From positions 3,299,316-3,363,315 of the forward strand of contig CAADRB010000006.1 in the NCBI GenBank assembly GCA_900708905.1: a stretch of 64,000 bases of DNA, read 5' to 3'. Each line of letters starts with the position of its first letter. The first letter of the stretch is position 1. Below, in pieces: positions 39,724-50,860 of this stretch. The position numbers and the translations under genes were made by a program. The DNA comes from Hymenolepis diminuta (taxonomy: Eukaryota > Platyhelminthes > Cestoda > Cyclophyllidea > Hymenolepididae). A model generated the notes under the pieces. It did not search any database. It saw only the letters and a list, made by a program, of their open reading frames with translations, and had not been told where the DNA came from.

Positions 39724-41430
39724 ATGCCCCGTTCAGACAGACAAGCTGAGGGTTATCGTGTTTTCATTGGTGGTGTTGATCCGCGCGTTGGAAAAGTTGA
39801 ACTCGAACGTGAATTTGACCGATTCGGGACTATTACCGATGTGTGGGTTGCTCGTAACCCCCCAGGTTTTGCTTTCATTGTCTACAAACACTTGGAAGAT
39901 GCTGAACGTGCTATAAGGAGAATGAACAGAAGGTTGTACTTTAGTTTATTTAAATTTACTTTTGTAGTAGTCCATTTGGATCTAGATTGAGAGTTGAACA
40001 TGCTGCAAACTCTATCAAATACGAACTCGAAGGGTAAGTGCTCATTATGTTTTTGTTTAAATGTGTTGTGCTTGGTATCAACTTTTTCATGCATTAATTG
40101 TTATGATGCGTAGGTTAAAGTGAACTTTACTTATATTAATTTGCGCTTTTTTATACGCAACTTCTACGTTTCGTCTTCGTGTGTCTCTCTCTCCCTCTAA
40201 CTCTATCGCCTCTCCGATATTCTGCACCACCTACTTCTAGAAATACTACTACTCACCTAAGTCGCTTTCTCCTTCTTGGGAAAATCCTCCTCAGTCTCTT
40301 CCAAAATCCTCACTCCATAAATTCTCAAAATCGTCCCTTCCCATCGCTTTATCTTTTTCTCCGTGTTAGGGACGGTGAGTTAATTAAAGATTGTCTTAAA
40401 GTCCTGGCTTTTTGCCACAAGTTTGGGAGAAGGGTATTTAGTTTCTGTCTGCGCTTTCAGTGCGCTCTATATAAATCAGATCAGTGATTCAACCACTGAG
40501 TTACCACTTGCACACACAAGGCAGGGCATGTTCGCTATTTTCACGCATGCGTACTTCATCTAGTAGTTAATTAGGCGACGTTTTATTTTGTTGGTTTTAG
40601 TTATCATGGATCAACAGGCCGCGGTCGTAGACGCAGGAGTCACTCATCAAGAGGTCGTCGTCGATCACCTCCGCGTCGTAGATCGATAAGTCGCCGTGAT
40701 AGAAGGTAGGTGTTTGCACAACTGCTTTTCCAGCCTTTCATTAACATTTGAAAAACAAAGATTAGCATTCTGTTCTTTATTGTGCAGCGATAGTCGTCGC
40801 AGATACAGGCGATCGAGTTCGCGAGATCGTAGGCGTTCATGGCGTCGTCGTTCTCATTCGCGTTCTGTTTCTCGTAGGTCTGATAGCAATGTCAATTCTC
40901 GTGAGAACTCTCGTAAACGTTCTCGTGACCGTTCTGACAAATCTGCAAGCCGTCGCTCTGATTCTCGTAATCGTTCTCCATCCAATGTTTCGAGAGATCG
41001 TTCTGTATCTCGCGAGGCGTCAAGTAGGAAAAGAGCCCGTGTTTCTCGCTCTAGAAGTGAGTCGGTACCTCGTCGATCAATTTCAAGGGAGTCGCCCACT
41101 AGAAGGTCACGCTCTCGGTCCCGCTCAGCATCTGCAGCGAGTTCTCGTAGCCGATCCGGAAGCCCTGTGAATCGGAATGGTTCTAATGCCTCTAATGGAA
41201 ATGGTTCAAGACGCAGCGGAAGTCGCCATTCTCGTTCTGCATCAGGGTCAAGGTCACCCAGTCCTCGTAGTGGGGTCCATACACCCTCGCGCTCTGGGTC
41301 AAATTCTCCACAACGTGGAGGCTCATCTGATGGTATCCTTTTTGCCTTAGAAATCTCAGGATCTTGATTGAATCTGATTTCCCTTTTTGTTCACTTTTCA
41401 GGTGAAAGAGACGGAAGCGGAAGCGATTAA
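39724..41430 (+). CDS. SR-family splicing factor, SRSF3/SRSF7-like (one RRM plus a long RS domain)
   Basis: Nuclear pre-mRNA splicing regulator. Exons read as 39724-39932, 39971-40033, 40601-40705, 40788-41332 and 41402-41430: 951 nt, 316 aa, all junctions in phase. Residues 11-80 form one RRM, with RNP2 VFIGGV at 13-18 and RNP1 RNPPGFAFI at 44-52. The preceding VWVA plus RNPPGFAF is the hallmark of SRSF3/SRSF7. It closes with SRLRVEHA. From about residue 96 the protein is Arg/Ser-rich to the end, mostly RS, SR and RSRS runs in the 545-nt exon. No CCHC zinc knuckle is seen, so it is nearer SRSF3 in layout, though the RS tail is longer. The ATG at 39724 is the first in the RRM frame; a pyrimidine-rich stretch ending in CACAAG lies just upstream. 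Introns are 38, 567, 82 and 69 nt. Family is firm; ortholog identity is not. Confidence 0.9.
39964..39970 (+). promoter_or_regulatory. tandem (NAGNAG) splice acceptor in the SR gene
   Basis: The 38-nt first intron ends in GTAGTAG. Use of either AG keeps the frame and differs by one serine codon (MNRSPFG or MNRSSPFG). Confidence 0.4.
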
Positions 41431-41519
41431 ATATCAATGTCATCGTTAATGAACTCAATCGCATTTTATTGACATTGGATTGTTGTACCACCTGTCCTTT
41501 TTTTATAAATCAAGTCATC

Positions 41520-41525
41520 AATAAA
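41520..41525 (+). promoter_or_regulatory. poly(A) signal AATAAA of the SR gene
   Basis: A canonical AATAAA lies 90 nt after the TAA stop, the expected distance for a 3' end. Confidence 0.6.
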
Positions 41526-43987
41526 AACATTCTATTAGTTACCTGACTTATTAGTGCGTCTCTTGGTTGAAATTGCTGTTCTACTTATGGATTATTAGTA
41601 GTCGCAAATTAATAGTAATGGCTGAAATTGTAGTCATATGAATAGATGAATTGCCCTCGTTAATTACTGGAGCGTGTTGTGTCACCGCATATATTCGCAC
41701 ATAATCTGTTAATGTAGAATGAGCAAACAGTCAGGTTTCCATACAGATATTTAGGTCACATGTTCAGAACATGAAAGAAAAAATGTCTGAAAGTAGCAAC
41801 ACTTTAAGCTAATAGGTGTGCATGTGCTGATTTCACTTATGCGAGTTGATCTCTTCTAAAAGGAGTTGGGACGTGCTGTCTGTGTCTGTGGATGGTTTCA
41901 TAAGGAATGATGAAAATGCGAACGGAAGTTATTAGATTGAAAGAAAAATTTTTGAGCTTGAACACAAATAGATAAGTAAACACACATAAAGTGTATTACT
42001 GATAATTTTAATGTTACGACTCCGTTTCTGCTATTAATTTCTTTAAGTTATTTTTACTATCTAGCAACGGACTGTACCGTATTTCATCTTTAAAGATTAT
42101 TATCTTGAATTAATTTCCAGTATTTGTATAAAAGATGTAACTTATTCAGGACTGAAAGAGCAATGAAATCAGGCTTGATAAATATTTAAAGATAAAGTTT
42201 TTGGGGCGAAGAAAGCCAGCGTTAGAATGCAAAGAATAAAGTTTGCATAGCCAAATTTTATAAATTTCACGTTGCTTAAAAGTGGTAGAACAACCTCGCC
42301 TACATCCTGATTTGCGTTGGTTAAATTTAAAATTTCCTAAGATTACATGGAACCGAATGAAATCTAGTCCTATTATACATTATACTATCGAGTAAAACTA
42401 ATCCAAAACATAGGCTGGGTAACCATTGAAGAAAAGGGTTACATTAGTTACCTTTGTAATTATTTCCATGCAAACCTTATTTTGGCACTGTGCTTAAGAC
42501 GGTTAAAAGCATCAGCGTTCACACTGTTCTTCTAACATCAGCTTGCTTAATCATGTTCTGAGAAGTGTAAGGTTCTAATAATCAGTTGAAGTTGAGTTCT
42601 GTTTTGCCACAATCTTCTTTTAGACTGACAATAAAAGAAATCCAGGAAATGTAGATAAAAAGCAATTGAAATTCATTTTACCAGTTCACTTCACATTATT
42701 TGGATGTGTGCGTATATAATAGTTTGAAAACTGTCATTTATTTATATCGATCTATACGTGTTCATGCCTCTCATTGGCTTATTATCTCGAAATCGATAAA
42801 TTCCAAAAGTCATTTTGACGAAATACACATTAGATTTAAAGGGGAAACCCATTAAAAAATATAATAGAAACAAATTGGAGAAAAATATTTATATCGCCTA
42901 TCTTTGTGGTTAGTGTTCCCATCTTTAGGTAGTTTAGAAATACCTTTTACAGACATGTTTCCTCCGGTTTTTCAAATATAATCATTAATGAAAGTTGTAA
43001 GCTTTCTTTTCAGTTAAAGGAATACTAGTGAAATGGGTCTTTTGATGATATTTTTGAAATATCGAATTATTATGAGTCCTTTAAAGCTCAGACTGATCAT
43101 TAATTTTGAAATTTTCATGACAAGCTAATAATGAGACGTAGGTTGGTAAAACAACGCATTAAACGGACAAGGAAAACGCTTCCAAAATGATAGGATATAA
43201 ATTTTGGTGAAAAATAGTTATATTGGTTGTCAAAAAAAGTTATTTTACATACCACGCCAGAAATCTCCAGAGTTCAATGTGACATTTATCGCATAGTCTT
43301 ACAGACAACAGCATTGGTTCTGACATGTGTAAAACCCTATTGCCACTTAATTCGGTTCTAATATGCTGTACATGCTATCCATGTCCTTTTGCCATCAATA
43401 ATAAACGAAACTTAATCAAGTTATATTAACAAATTCATCAAGTTGCTAAACTCTAACTTTCCAGTTCTTTACTAACACTTTCCGCTCTGCTCTAACGAAC
43501 TATATTTTGAAAAAGAAATCATCATAGAAGTGTTTAATAGAAGAACGAAGAAAAAATAAGGTCAGAAACCAACTTTATTCAATATACAAACAGGAATTGT
43601 TTTAAGCACTGTGAAAACTCGAAAGAGTCTTATAATCAAACAAGTTTAGGAATTGACTTCAAATTATTTTCTTATAAATATTTCGAAATATAAAACCAAT
43701 TAACTAATATTAACAAACTGCAATATAGAACACAAACCAACAGTAAAATGTTCAATTTATTTCATAACACTTTTTCACTTCTCACTTAAGAGCTCACCAA
43801 CCGAAGAATTTGTTTTCTTTGAATTTGATGAATTAAGATACCTATCGTGACAAAATTACAGGTTAAACTCATGAGAAAAACGCGTCCAAAAGGATAGGAT
43901 AGATCAAATTTTGCGAAAAAACATACGTATTAGCCGCCTTTGTGATTATTTTCTGGCATTAAACGATAAATATTAAGAGGTTATTTC
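41526..43987. other. intergenic region between the SR gene and FoxD
   Basis: About 2.5 kb with no gene seen. FoxD regulatory sequence is likely here, but no specific element beyond the core promoter can be named. Confidence 0.6.
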
Positions 43988-44044
43988 ATTGGCTAATACC
44001 TTTACCAATCAGAAAGCGATTTAAGGCTTGAAGAATGTATATAA
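43988..44044 (+). promoter_or_regulatory. core promoter of the FoxD gene (CCAAT boxes and TATA box)
   Basis: An inverted CCAAT (ATTGG, 43988-43992), a direct CCAAT (44005-44009) and TATATAA (44038-44044) lie in order, 61 nt upstream of the ATG. That predicts a transcription start near 44070 and a short leader. Confidence 0.6.
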
Positions 44045-44104
44045 CAGAACCACTTTTCGACATAATTTTCTCAACTGCCCCTTGAATTAACGTACGAGGT
44101 GGCG

Positions 44105-44920
44105 ATGGGAGATCAGGCCAAAGCTTGTGAAATATCACAAATGCTGAGACGATACAATCCTGACCTTGAAAAATACATCGGAGAAATATTGAAAGATCAT
44201 GTAAATACCTTCACACCAAGAGCAACTCAACTCAATTCTAATTCACAAAGTCTTTCTACTCCTTCATCTGATAATTTCGAAGAGAGGTTTTTCTACAAAA
44301 GTGGTGATTTTGTTGACAGTGATTCCAGCTCTACCAAGCCTCCTTATTCATACATTGCTTTGATTACAATGGCTCTTATTCATTCTCGCGACAATCGACT
44401 TACCCTTTCGGGCATTTGTGATTATATCATGCAAAACTTCCCCTACTACCGAGTACGTTTCCCGGCATGGCAAAACTCTATTCGGCACAATCTATCTCTT
44501 AACGACTGCTTTGTCAAGGTGCCTAGAGAACCTGGTAGCACAGGCAAAGGCAACTATTGGTCCCTTGATCCTGAAGCTGTAGATATGTTTAAAAACGGTA
44601 GTTTTCTGCGTCGCAAAAAGAGATATAAGCGATGTTTGAGAAACTCCACCTCAAGTACTGGAAGTTTTAGTGACTCAAATTTACCGAGTTCACCACTTTA
44701 TCTAAGTGGTTTTCTTGGGTCCATAGAGTCTATGGATTCCGATCCAAGAAGAAACATTGTAGCGTCCATACCCTTCTACCCATCTGTTCTTGAATCCTGT
44801 CCTACTATGTCTACATCCGATAATCGTTCGGTTACAACTCAAACTTCAACTGTCACTACCTCTTCACTATCAACGCCTTTCAGTATTGAATCGATTCTTA
44901 ACTCTAAGAATGTGGAGTAG
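44105..44920 (+). CDS. FoxD: forkhead transcription factor, FoxD class
   Basis: DNA-binding developmental regulator acting in the nucleus. It is a single uninterrupted ORF from ATG 44105 to TAG 44918-44920, 271 aa. A GTG-initiated extension at 44099 would add two residues, but ATG fits the promoter spacing. The forkhead domain spans residues 78-176: [36 protein letters not shown], recognition helix [10 protein letters not shown] at 124-133, [20 protein letters not shown] and [28 protein letters not shown] and the PREPG-GKGNYW run followed by NGSFLRR point to FoxD rather than FoxB, FoxE or FoxQ2. The C-terminal tail is Ser/Thr-rich and ends with FSIESIL at 259-265. This is like the FSIENII-type eh1 motif by which FoxD factors recruit Groucho/TLE co-repressors. 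Intronless structure is usual for FoxD. Subclass rests on motifs, not a tree. Confidence 0.9.
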   Translation: MGDQAKACEISQMLRRYNPDLEKYIGEILKDHVNTFTPRATQLNSNSQSLSTPSSDNFEERFFYKSGDFVDSDSSSTKPPYSYIALITMALIHSRDNRLTLSGICDYIMQNFPYYRVRFPAWQNSIRHNLSLNDCFVKVPREPGSTGKGNYWSLDPEAVDMFKNGSFLRRKKRYKRCLRNSTSSTGSFSDSNLPSSPLYLSGFLGSIESMDSDPRRNIVASIPFYPSVLESCPTMSTSDNRSVTTQTSTVTTSSLSTPFSIESILNSKNVE

Positions 44921-44988
44921 AATCACCTTCCCTGCTCCATTTCCTTATTAGTAGATTATTCTGTACATTTATTCTGATTTTATATATT

Positions 44989-44994
44989 ATTAAA
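44989..44994 (+). promoter_or_regulatory. candidate poly(A) signal ATTAAA of the FoxD gene
   Basis: ATTAAA occurs 69 nt after the FoxD stop codon in an AT-rich 3' region. Confidence 0.4.
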
Positions 44995-47900
44995 TGAGTA
45001 TATTTGCAAAAGTTGACTTCATTGATTCTTTTGCCTACATGTATTAGTACCAGTAATCTGATTAAATATTAGATGTGGTATTTAATATAGACTATCTCAC
45101 AGGAAGTTTTGCCAAATAGTTCGAATGTCAGTACCAGCTTTGGTTCGGCACTTGCTGACATATTTTCTTATGTCTGTGGTTGTTTATATAATAAATTAAC
45201 AGTTTTGTTAATCCCTTGTAGATTGCGTTTGATTAGAGCGTGTTGTTTTCCAATTCACACTTTATTTGAAATTTATTGATCATTAATGAAAAATAGTACA
45301 GCGGTTTCAATTTATGCAAACTTAGGAATTTTTGCATAATGTTTATTATATTAAAATTTGGTCTATTAGTACTGAACTACGGTGTTGAAGTTTGATCAGT
45401 AAATATTTTGGCAATGACTTAGTGACTCATCGAATTATTTTACATTGCAGATGGGAAAATCTCCATTGTTGAAGGAGTTTCTTTTGCCATCAGTTTCGAT
45501 AAAAATTAAGTAACCAAGTAAATGTGGATTAAAGGCTTGAGCCTAGAGAGATTTCAACGATTTACGGCGACAAACTCGAAAATGGCTTGAAGCGGATGCA
45601 TTTTATTAGTAATAAAGATTTTGGTTTACGCTATCTTACGAATGCAGAAAAAAAGATAAGCAGAGAGGTTAAAAACAGAGAAACGCGTCTTTGACCTGTA
45701 ACACATATGGCGCAATATTGAAGAAAACGATGTATGCTCCTGTAGGTATAAGGCAACTGGCTATCTAGAGCATGGTTTTCAGGGAGGGGATCTGTGTTTG
45801 CAGTTATGTGGATAGATGCACAAGTACATCCATGCATTTTCATACTCTCATTAGAGCGGTCTGATAGTCAGTTAAAACAAACCGTCTCTGCTTAATCAAA
45901 CAATGTCACAAAGACCCTATTCCCGTGCGATCATAAACCAACCGAGGTGAAAAAATGCAAAATGACATGCTGAATAAAAAGAGAGTGAGAGAGCTATCTA
46001 CTATAGGGGCATCTCCGAGTCGTGGTTGTTTATCTTACTTAGTTAAGTTCGTTATTATTATTGTCGTAATCTGATGTACAAAAACGAGGGTTGTTTGGTT
46101 AGCGGGACTTAGTGCTGCACGGCGCGGTCTTCCTCTTAGTTATGTTAGTGATGATAGACACGTTTAAATGCTGTTGTTTTAAAGTAAACGAAACCACCAC
46201 CACTACCACCAAGCAGAGTCATAGTTGATGTTATACGTTTATTCATTATCACATCCACACATACGCAAAAGGCATATATACGTGAACTCACACTACCTAT
46301 TATCCATCTCTCTTGGCGCGTACGTGTTATTGTGTTGTATAAACATTCTGTGATCTGCTTTGTGATTTGCTTCAGATTTGAACATCCGGTCGCTTTACCA
46401 ACTGCAGTTATAATGTTCATTACCATCTACGGTGATGCAATTAAAAGCTAGTATAAACGTAGTGAGCAAAAAGCATTTTATGACTGACTATTCCCCAAAC
46501 TGAAGCCATCTTTGTGTTCCCTCACTCTCAGCATGGGTATAAAAAACCTCACCACCCTTAATTATTTATTTCTAACTCCGAATTCCACGACTGTCATTTT
46601 ATCCTCATTCATTATGTTTATTTCTTTGCATATATTCATTTAATTCTTAGATGGCATTGCTTTAATGTGAGGTTACTTCGACGCTCAGCATTTATAATGC
46701 TGATGACGCAGAGAAAGGAGAAGGAGTACTACCGCCACAAACGCAAATCATTGAGTGAGACTGCATTCATGGGAACGATAAAAGTTATCGAATACGCGTT
46801 TAGATCATATTTTTTCCAAATCAAAATCATCAGCTCGGTCTGAATCCGAAGGTTGGAACAAATTATCAATAGTGAGACAAGCATCTAAGAGGAACAAGAG
46901 TGAGGATGAGGCTTTCAGTACCACGACGTCAGAGCTGACTTTATGCATATGTGAAAACAAAGAGTCGGTAATGCAGGAAAACACAGATGGCGCTTATTAA
47001 GGCTCTTAGATTGTATTTTACTTTCAAAATCTGGCCAGTCCGGTATGAAGAACTTGGGACTTCAATAATGGGTTTTGTTAGTTTAACTTAAGGCGACTGA
47101 ATTTTTTATAATTTAGTAAGTTTTGATAGTAAGCGTTCGAACACCCTCTCTTTAACGTTCTTGTTAAGGAATGAATCGAGTTATCACTGCAATATGAGGT
47201 TCTGCAATAAGATGTTTTGGTGTAGAAATAGTGATAAATCATTATAAAAGCATATGCTCCGGTCGATGTTAAACGAAAACCGTCAAAATTATTCTTACAG
47301 AGTCACCAAATTGTTGGAGCTATGAGAAATAGCTTTCATCTAGCATCAGACAGCCACAGTTTTCAAAGATTCAGAAAATAGAGTCGAAAGTAAAGCAGAA
47401 TTTATTAAATAGCAATGATTACAATTGAGAGAGAGAGAGAGAGAAAATGGAGATCTCTAACGAAAAACAGGATGAGAGGTAGACGAATATAGGAAGAGCG
47501 CGAGAATCGAACGTTTGTTCCACCAGTCTTGTGACTGACGAATCGTTAGATTTTATAGACGAAAACTGAATTATAAATCACTATTCAATATTCAACAACT
47601 GTGTCGATTGAAAATAATTCAAACAAACGCAAAAACGTAAACATGATATTTCATAAAAAGGAGTTAATTTAATTATGCTCAAAAAATTTAAGACATTTTG
47701 GGAAATTCTTCACTATCATTCAAGACAAAGCCACATATTTTATATTGGGGTCTCGAATGGTTTAGAAATCTACAGGCGAATGCTAGGCATGATCTGCATT
47801 TCAAAGTAAAAATAATGTTATGAATGTTTTTCTCATGCTATTTTTATAATAAAGAAATTGTTTAATTAGGAAAGTGGGGAATTTCTTCTAGTGTAAAATC

Positions 47901-49970
47901 CATCTTTTGCTGATGAGCAGATTATTAAGTTGAGGCTAACGCGCAGTTCGAAATGCTTTGTCCTAATTGTAACTCAATTCATTAAACAAAAAGGGTAAAC
48001 TAGACAGTCTGTTTAGCTATACATCATAATTAGGCCTGTACTCTATCTCGGTGTTCTTTCTTTATTTCCTCCGTTATTCCTCCTCTTCATTCTCTGTTGT
48101 TGTACCTAATTTTGTAAGAATATTAGCAAATTTCATTTACTTGCCCGTGGCTGTAAAAAATCAAAGAAATCAAAGTGTCACAACCAACCATTTAATTAAA
48201 TGGGCTGGTCGACGAGCTCTGAACACGATCTCATCCAGAAATTCAAAGTGAGTTATCTCCCAGAAGTCAAATAAACAAAGATTCTCGACATCCTGACTCC
48301 ATTATATGTTCCTAGGCTATCATTCCCCATTCCATACCAAAATGGATTTCTTTGCTAATTCGCTATCCTATGAATAAAATTCCTATTATAATAACATCTA
48401 CATTCTTACACGCTTCTCAGGAATAAAATTTCCTAACTATCTAAAATGTTTATTCAGCGATAATTTTGGCGATCTCAAATTTAGACTTTCATTGTCACTT
48501 ACCCACAACTCTACAACTTTAGTCAAAGAACGATAATTAGTTCAACCCTAGTATTGCTTAATTATTACCTTTGTTTTGTTAGAAACGTGATAGAGATCAT
48601 ACGAGATGAGGTAATGAGTTTAAAGACGGTAATGCAAATAAAATAGGTTTGATCCTCTGGGTGGAATCATTGTTTAATTAGATAATTAACATGTGCTAAT
48701 TGACAGCTGAACTGTAATCTTCTTAATATTATCCACTCATATAAGAAAAGTTTTCCTGGATTAGTTTTTATCTATTATCTACAACAAAAAGGACAATTTT
48801 ACAATTTTCATTCTGGAAAAGTAATTGAAATCGAGTAAGTTCAATAGATAATAGCGGAAAGGAATCGAGATGAGAGCAGTAGAAGAGTTACTTCATTTGA
48901 TTTTCTAATCCGGGTTATACAATCTTAATTTACAGAGCAATTTGCGTTCAAAAATTCATTTATCGTAATTCGACTCCTCGATCACTGAATAAATTCTTAC
49001 CCACAATCTACAGTGCTTTTTGACCGATTCTCTGACTATGATAGTCTTTCTTGCCATTTCATTTCATTTCCTCTTTAGAAGGCCGAGGAATCAACATCAC
49101 CTTAGACAGTTAGCCTTATAAGAGATCAATTATACTATTTTAAACAAAGAATGGAAGAATTTGGGGTAGCACATTAAAATGCACCGTGAGGATCCGAAGA
49201 TGGGAAAATATACCAGGAAATAAATGATATTTCATTTTTATCGTTAACACTAAGGAAATGCACACTAATGCAATCTTTGCACAATAAGGGATAAAAGGAA
49301 GGGAATAAAAATATGTTGAGAAAAAGATTAGGGTATCAAATGAGTCTTTCATCACTTAATTTTCAAGTTTATTTAATGGGTTATTCAAGTTGTATATCAC
49401 GATTCGTCTCCGGATTGCTGATGAAATTCTCGTCCACGATATCCGATGCTTACTGACGAGTTTTTTAATCATAACGGTCGGTCTTGCCACCTTTACTCTT
49501 TTTTTCTACCCAAGGTTGGGAAAACCGTGCACGATATTATATGATATCATGCAACTTACATGGTCCCAATTTAGCAGAGCTGAGACAGCTAAAATTTTAA
49601 ACTTCGGAAAGCTCAACAAGCTGCATTGCTTATTAAATTTTGGATTGAAGTTTGTCATTGTCTCGTTATTTCCTAAAAAGTCAATTCAAGTTTATATACT
49701 CAAATTTATAAATACTTGCCATTATTTATTTGATACTTACTGATACGCATCCGAAATTACGCGGTATGATGGCCTGGGATTAGGGTTGGGACTTGAATTA
49801 GGCCACATCAAGCGAACGTCTAAAAAACCGACCTGGTTAAAACTGGTGTAGAGAAAGGCAACAAATTGCGAATTTCTCGTTGGAGAGGTCCCGATTACTA
49901 TTCCTCTACCTTTTAGCATTTAGCTTCAACTTTTTTAGCATTATTAGAATATATACTTTCTTCATTGGTG
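44995..49970. other. gene-poor region downstream of FoxD
   Basis: About 5 kb. A GA microsatellite is present; no supported gene or clear transposon. Confidence 0.55.
47427..47444 (+). repeat. (GA)9 microsatellite
   Basis: Nine uninterrupted GA units in the gene-poor region downstream of FoxD. Confidence 0.9.
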
Positions 49971-50110
49971 CCAGTGGCGAAGTGGCTGAGGCACGGGATT
50001 AATTCTCAACAGTGCATATTAAGTAATGTTGATGATTAAACGTCCTGATTAAATCCAGTCAAAAAGAGAGTGGCAGAATACAAGATCTTCTTCCCCCTAC
50101 TCAAGTCAAG
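49971..50110 (+). repeat. tRNA-related SINE-like element, copy 4
   Basis: TGGCGAAGTGG at 49975-49985 matches the RNA polymerase III A-box consensus exactly. The tail GATTAAATCCAGTCAAAAAG followed by GTGGCAGAATACAAGATC and CTTCCCCCTACTCAAGTC matches the family. Confidence 0.5.
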
Positions 50111-50734
50111 TGTCATCAGCAAATGAATGCTGATCATGTTTCCAAATCAACACAGACAATTTATTTATTTGGTTTTATTCCCACTCTTTGACAATACTGA
50201 GTTTTAACCTTCATTTAGTTATTTTTGAAACATATTTATTTTAAAAAGTATACGTTTGAGAATCCATGTTTTTTACAAACTCAACAACAACAGATATAGT
50301 ATTCTCACTGTTGTGCATCTAAGTTGACAGTTAAAAATTTCGCCGGTCAGGATTAATGTTTCATGTTTATAAAGGCATATTTTATAATTTATTTAACCGC
50401 CTTGTGATCATTGATCACAAAATGTGTAATTGTGTTTATAATGGAAACATATCTGATATCTATGCCTAATATATCTAATATCAATAGCAAGATTACATAG
50501 ACCTGAAGCGGGTGTTTTCTCTAGATCTATGTCGTAACAATTATGTCTGGACTCATTTTTCCCTTGTTATAGTTTGGACTAACAACAAAACTAACAAGAC
50601 TAGTCTAATAAAATGAAGGGTTTAAAGTCCTGTCAAATCGGAGTTTCGATATCTGTTGACGTATATACATGAATGAAATGACCACTCGTATTGATTAAGT
50701 GAGGGGTAATCCAATGTGGGTTTTCAAACAAAGT

Positions 50735-50860
50735 GATTTTAGGAATCAAATTCTCTGCACTGATCACTAGATCAGCGCAGATCTAGTGATGCGCTAGTTA
50801 ATTTTAGTCAGAGTTGGAAGAATTTGGGCTTCTCGTCTGAACTACAGGACAACTTCTGGG
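50735..50860 (+). repeat. tRNA-related SINE-like element, copy 5, with a perfect hairpin
   Basis: GTTAATTTTAGTCAGAGTTG then GAAGAATTTGGGCTTCTCG follows the family tail. Just upstream, 50763-50773 and 50780-50790 are perfect 11-base inverted repeats around a 6-base loop. Confidence 0.4.

Noticed and set aside
40854..41099. 81-codon Glu/Arg/Leu-rich minus-strand frame
   Set aside because: Antisense of the SR repeats, where RS codons read as charged residues on the other strand.
41192..41491. 99-codon minus-strand frame
   Set aside because: Antisense shadow of the RS-domain exon and 3' end of the SR gene.
46145..46426. 93-codon minus-strand frame
   Set aside because: No start context, no similarity to a known domain, and no neighbouring exon that extends it.
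49390..49743. 117-codon open frame
   Set aside because: It has no ATG near a promoter, its hydrophobic AT-rich composition is typical of random frames here, and no family motif is seen.
49971..50050. possible tRNA gene
   Set aside because: The A box is exact, but no paired acceptor stem, anticodon arm or proper B box follows; the sequence instead matches the SINE-like family.
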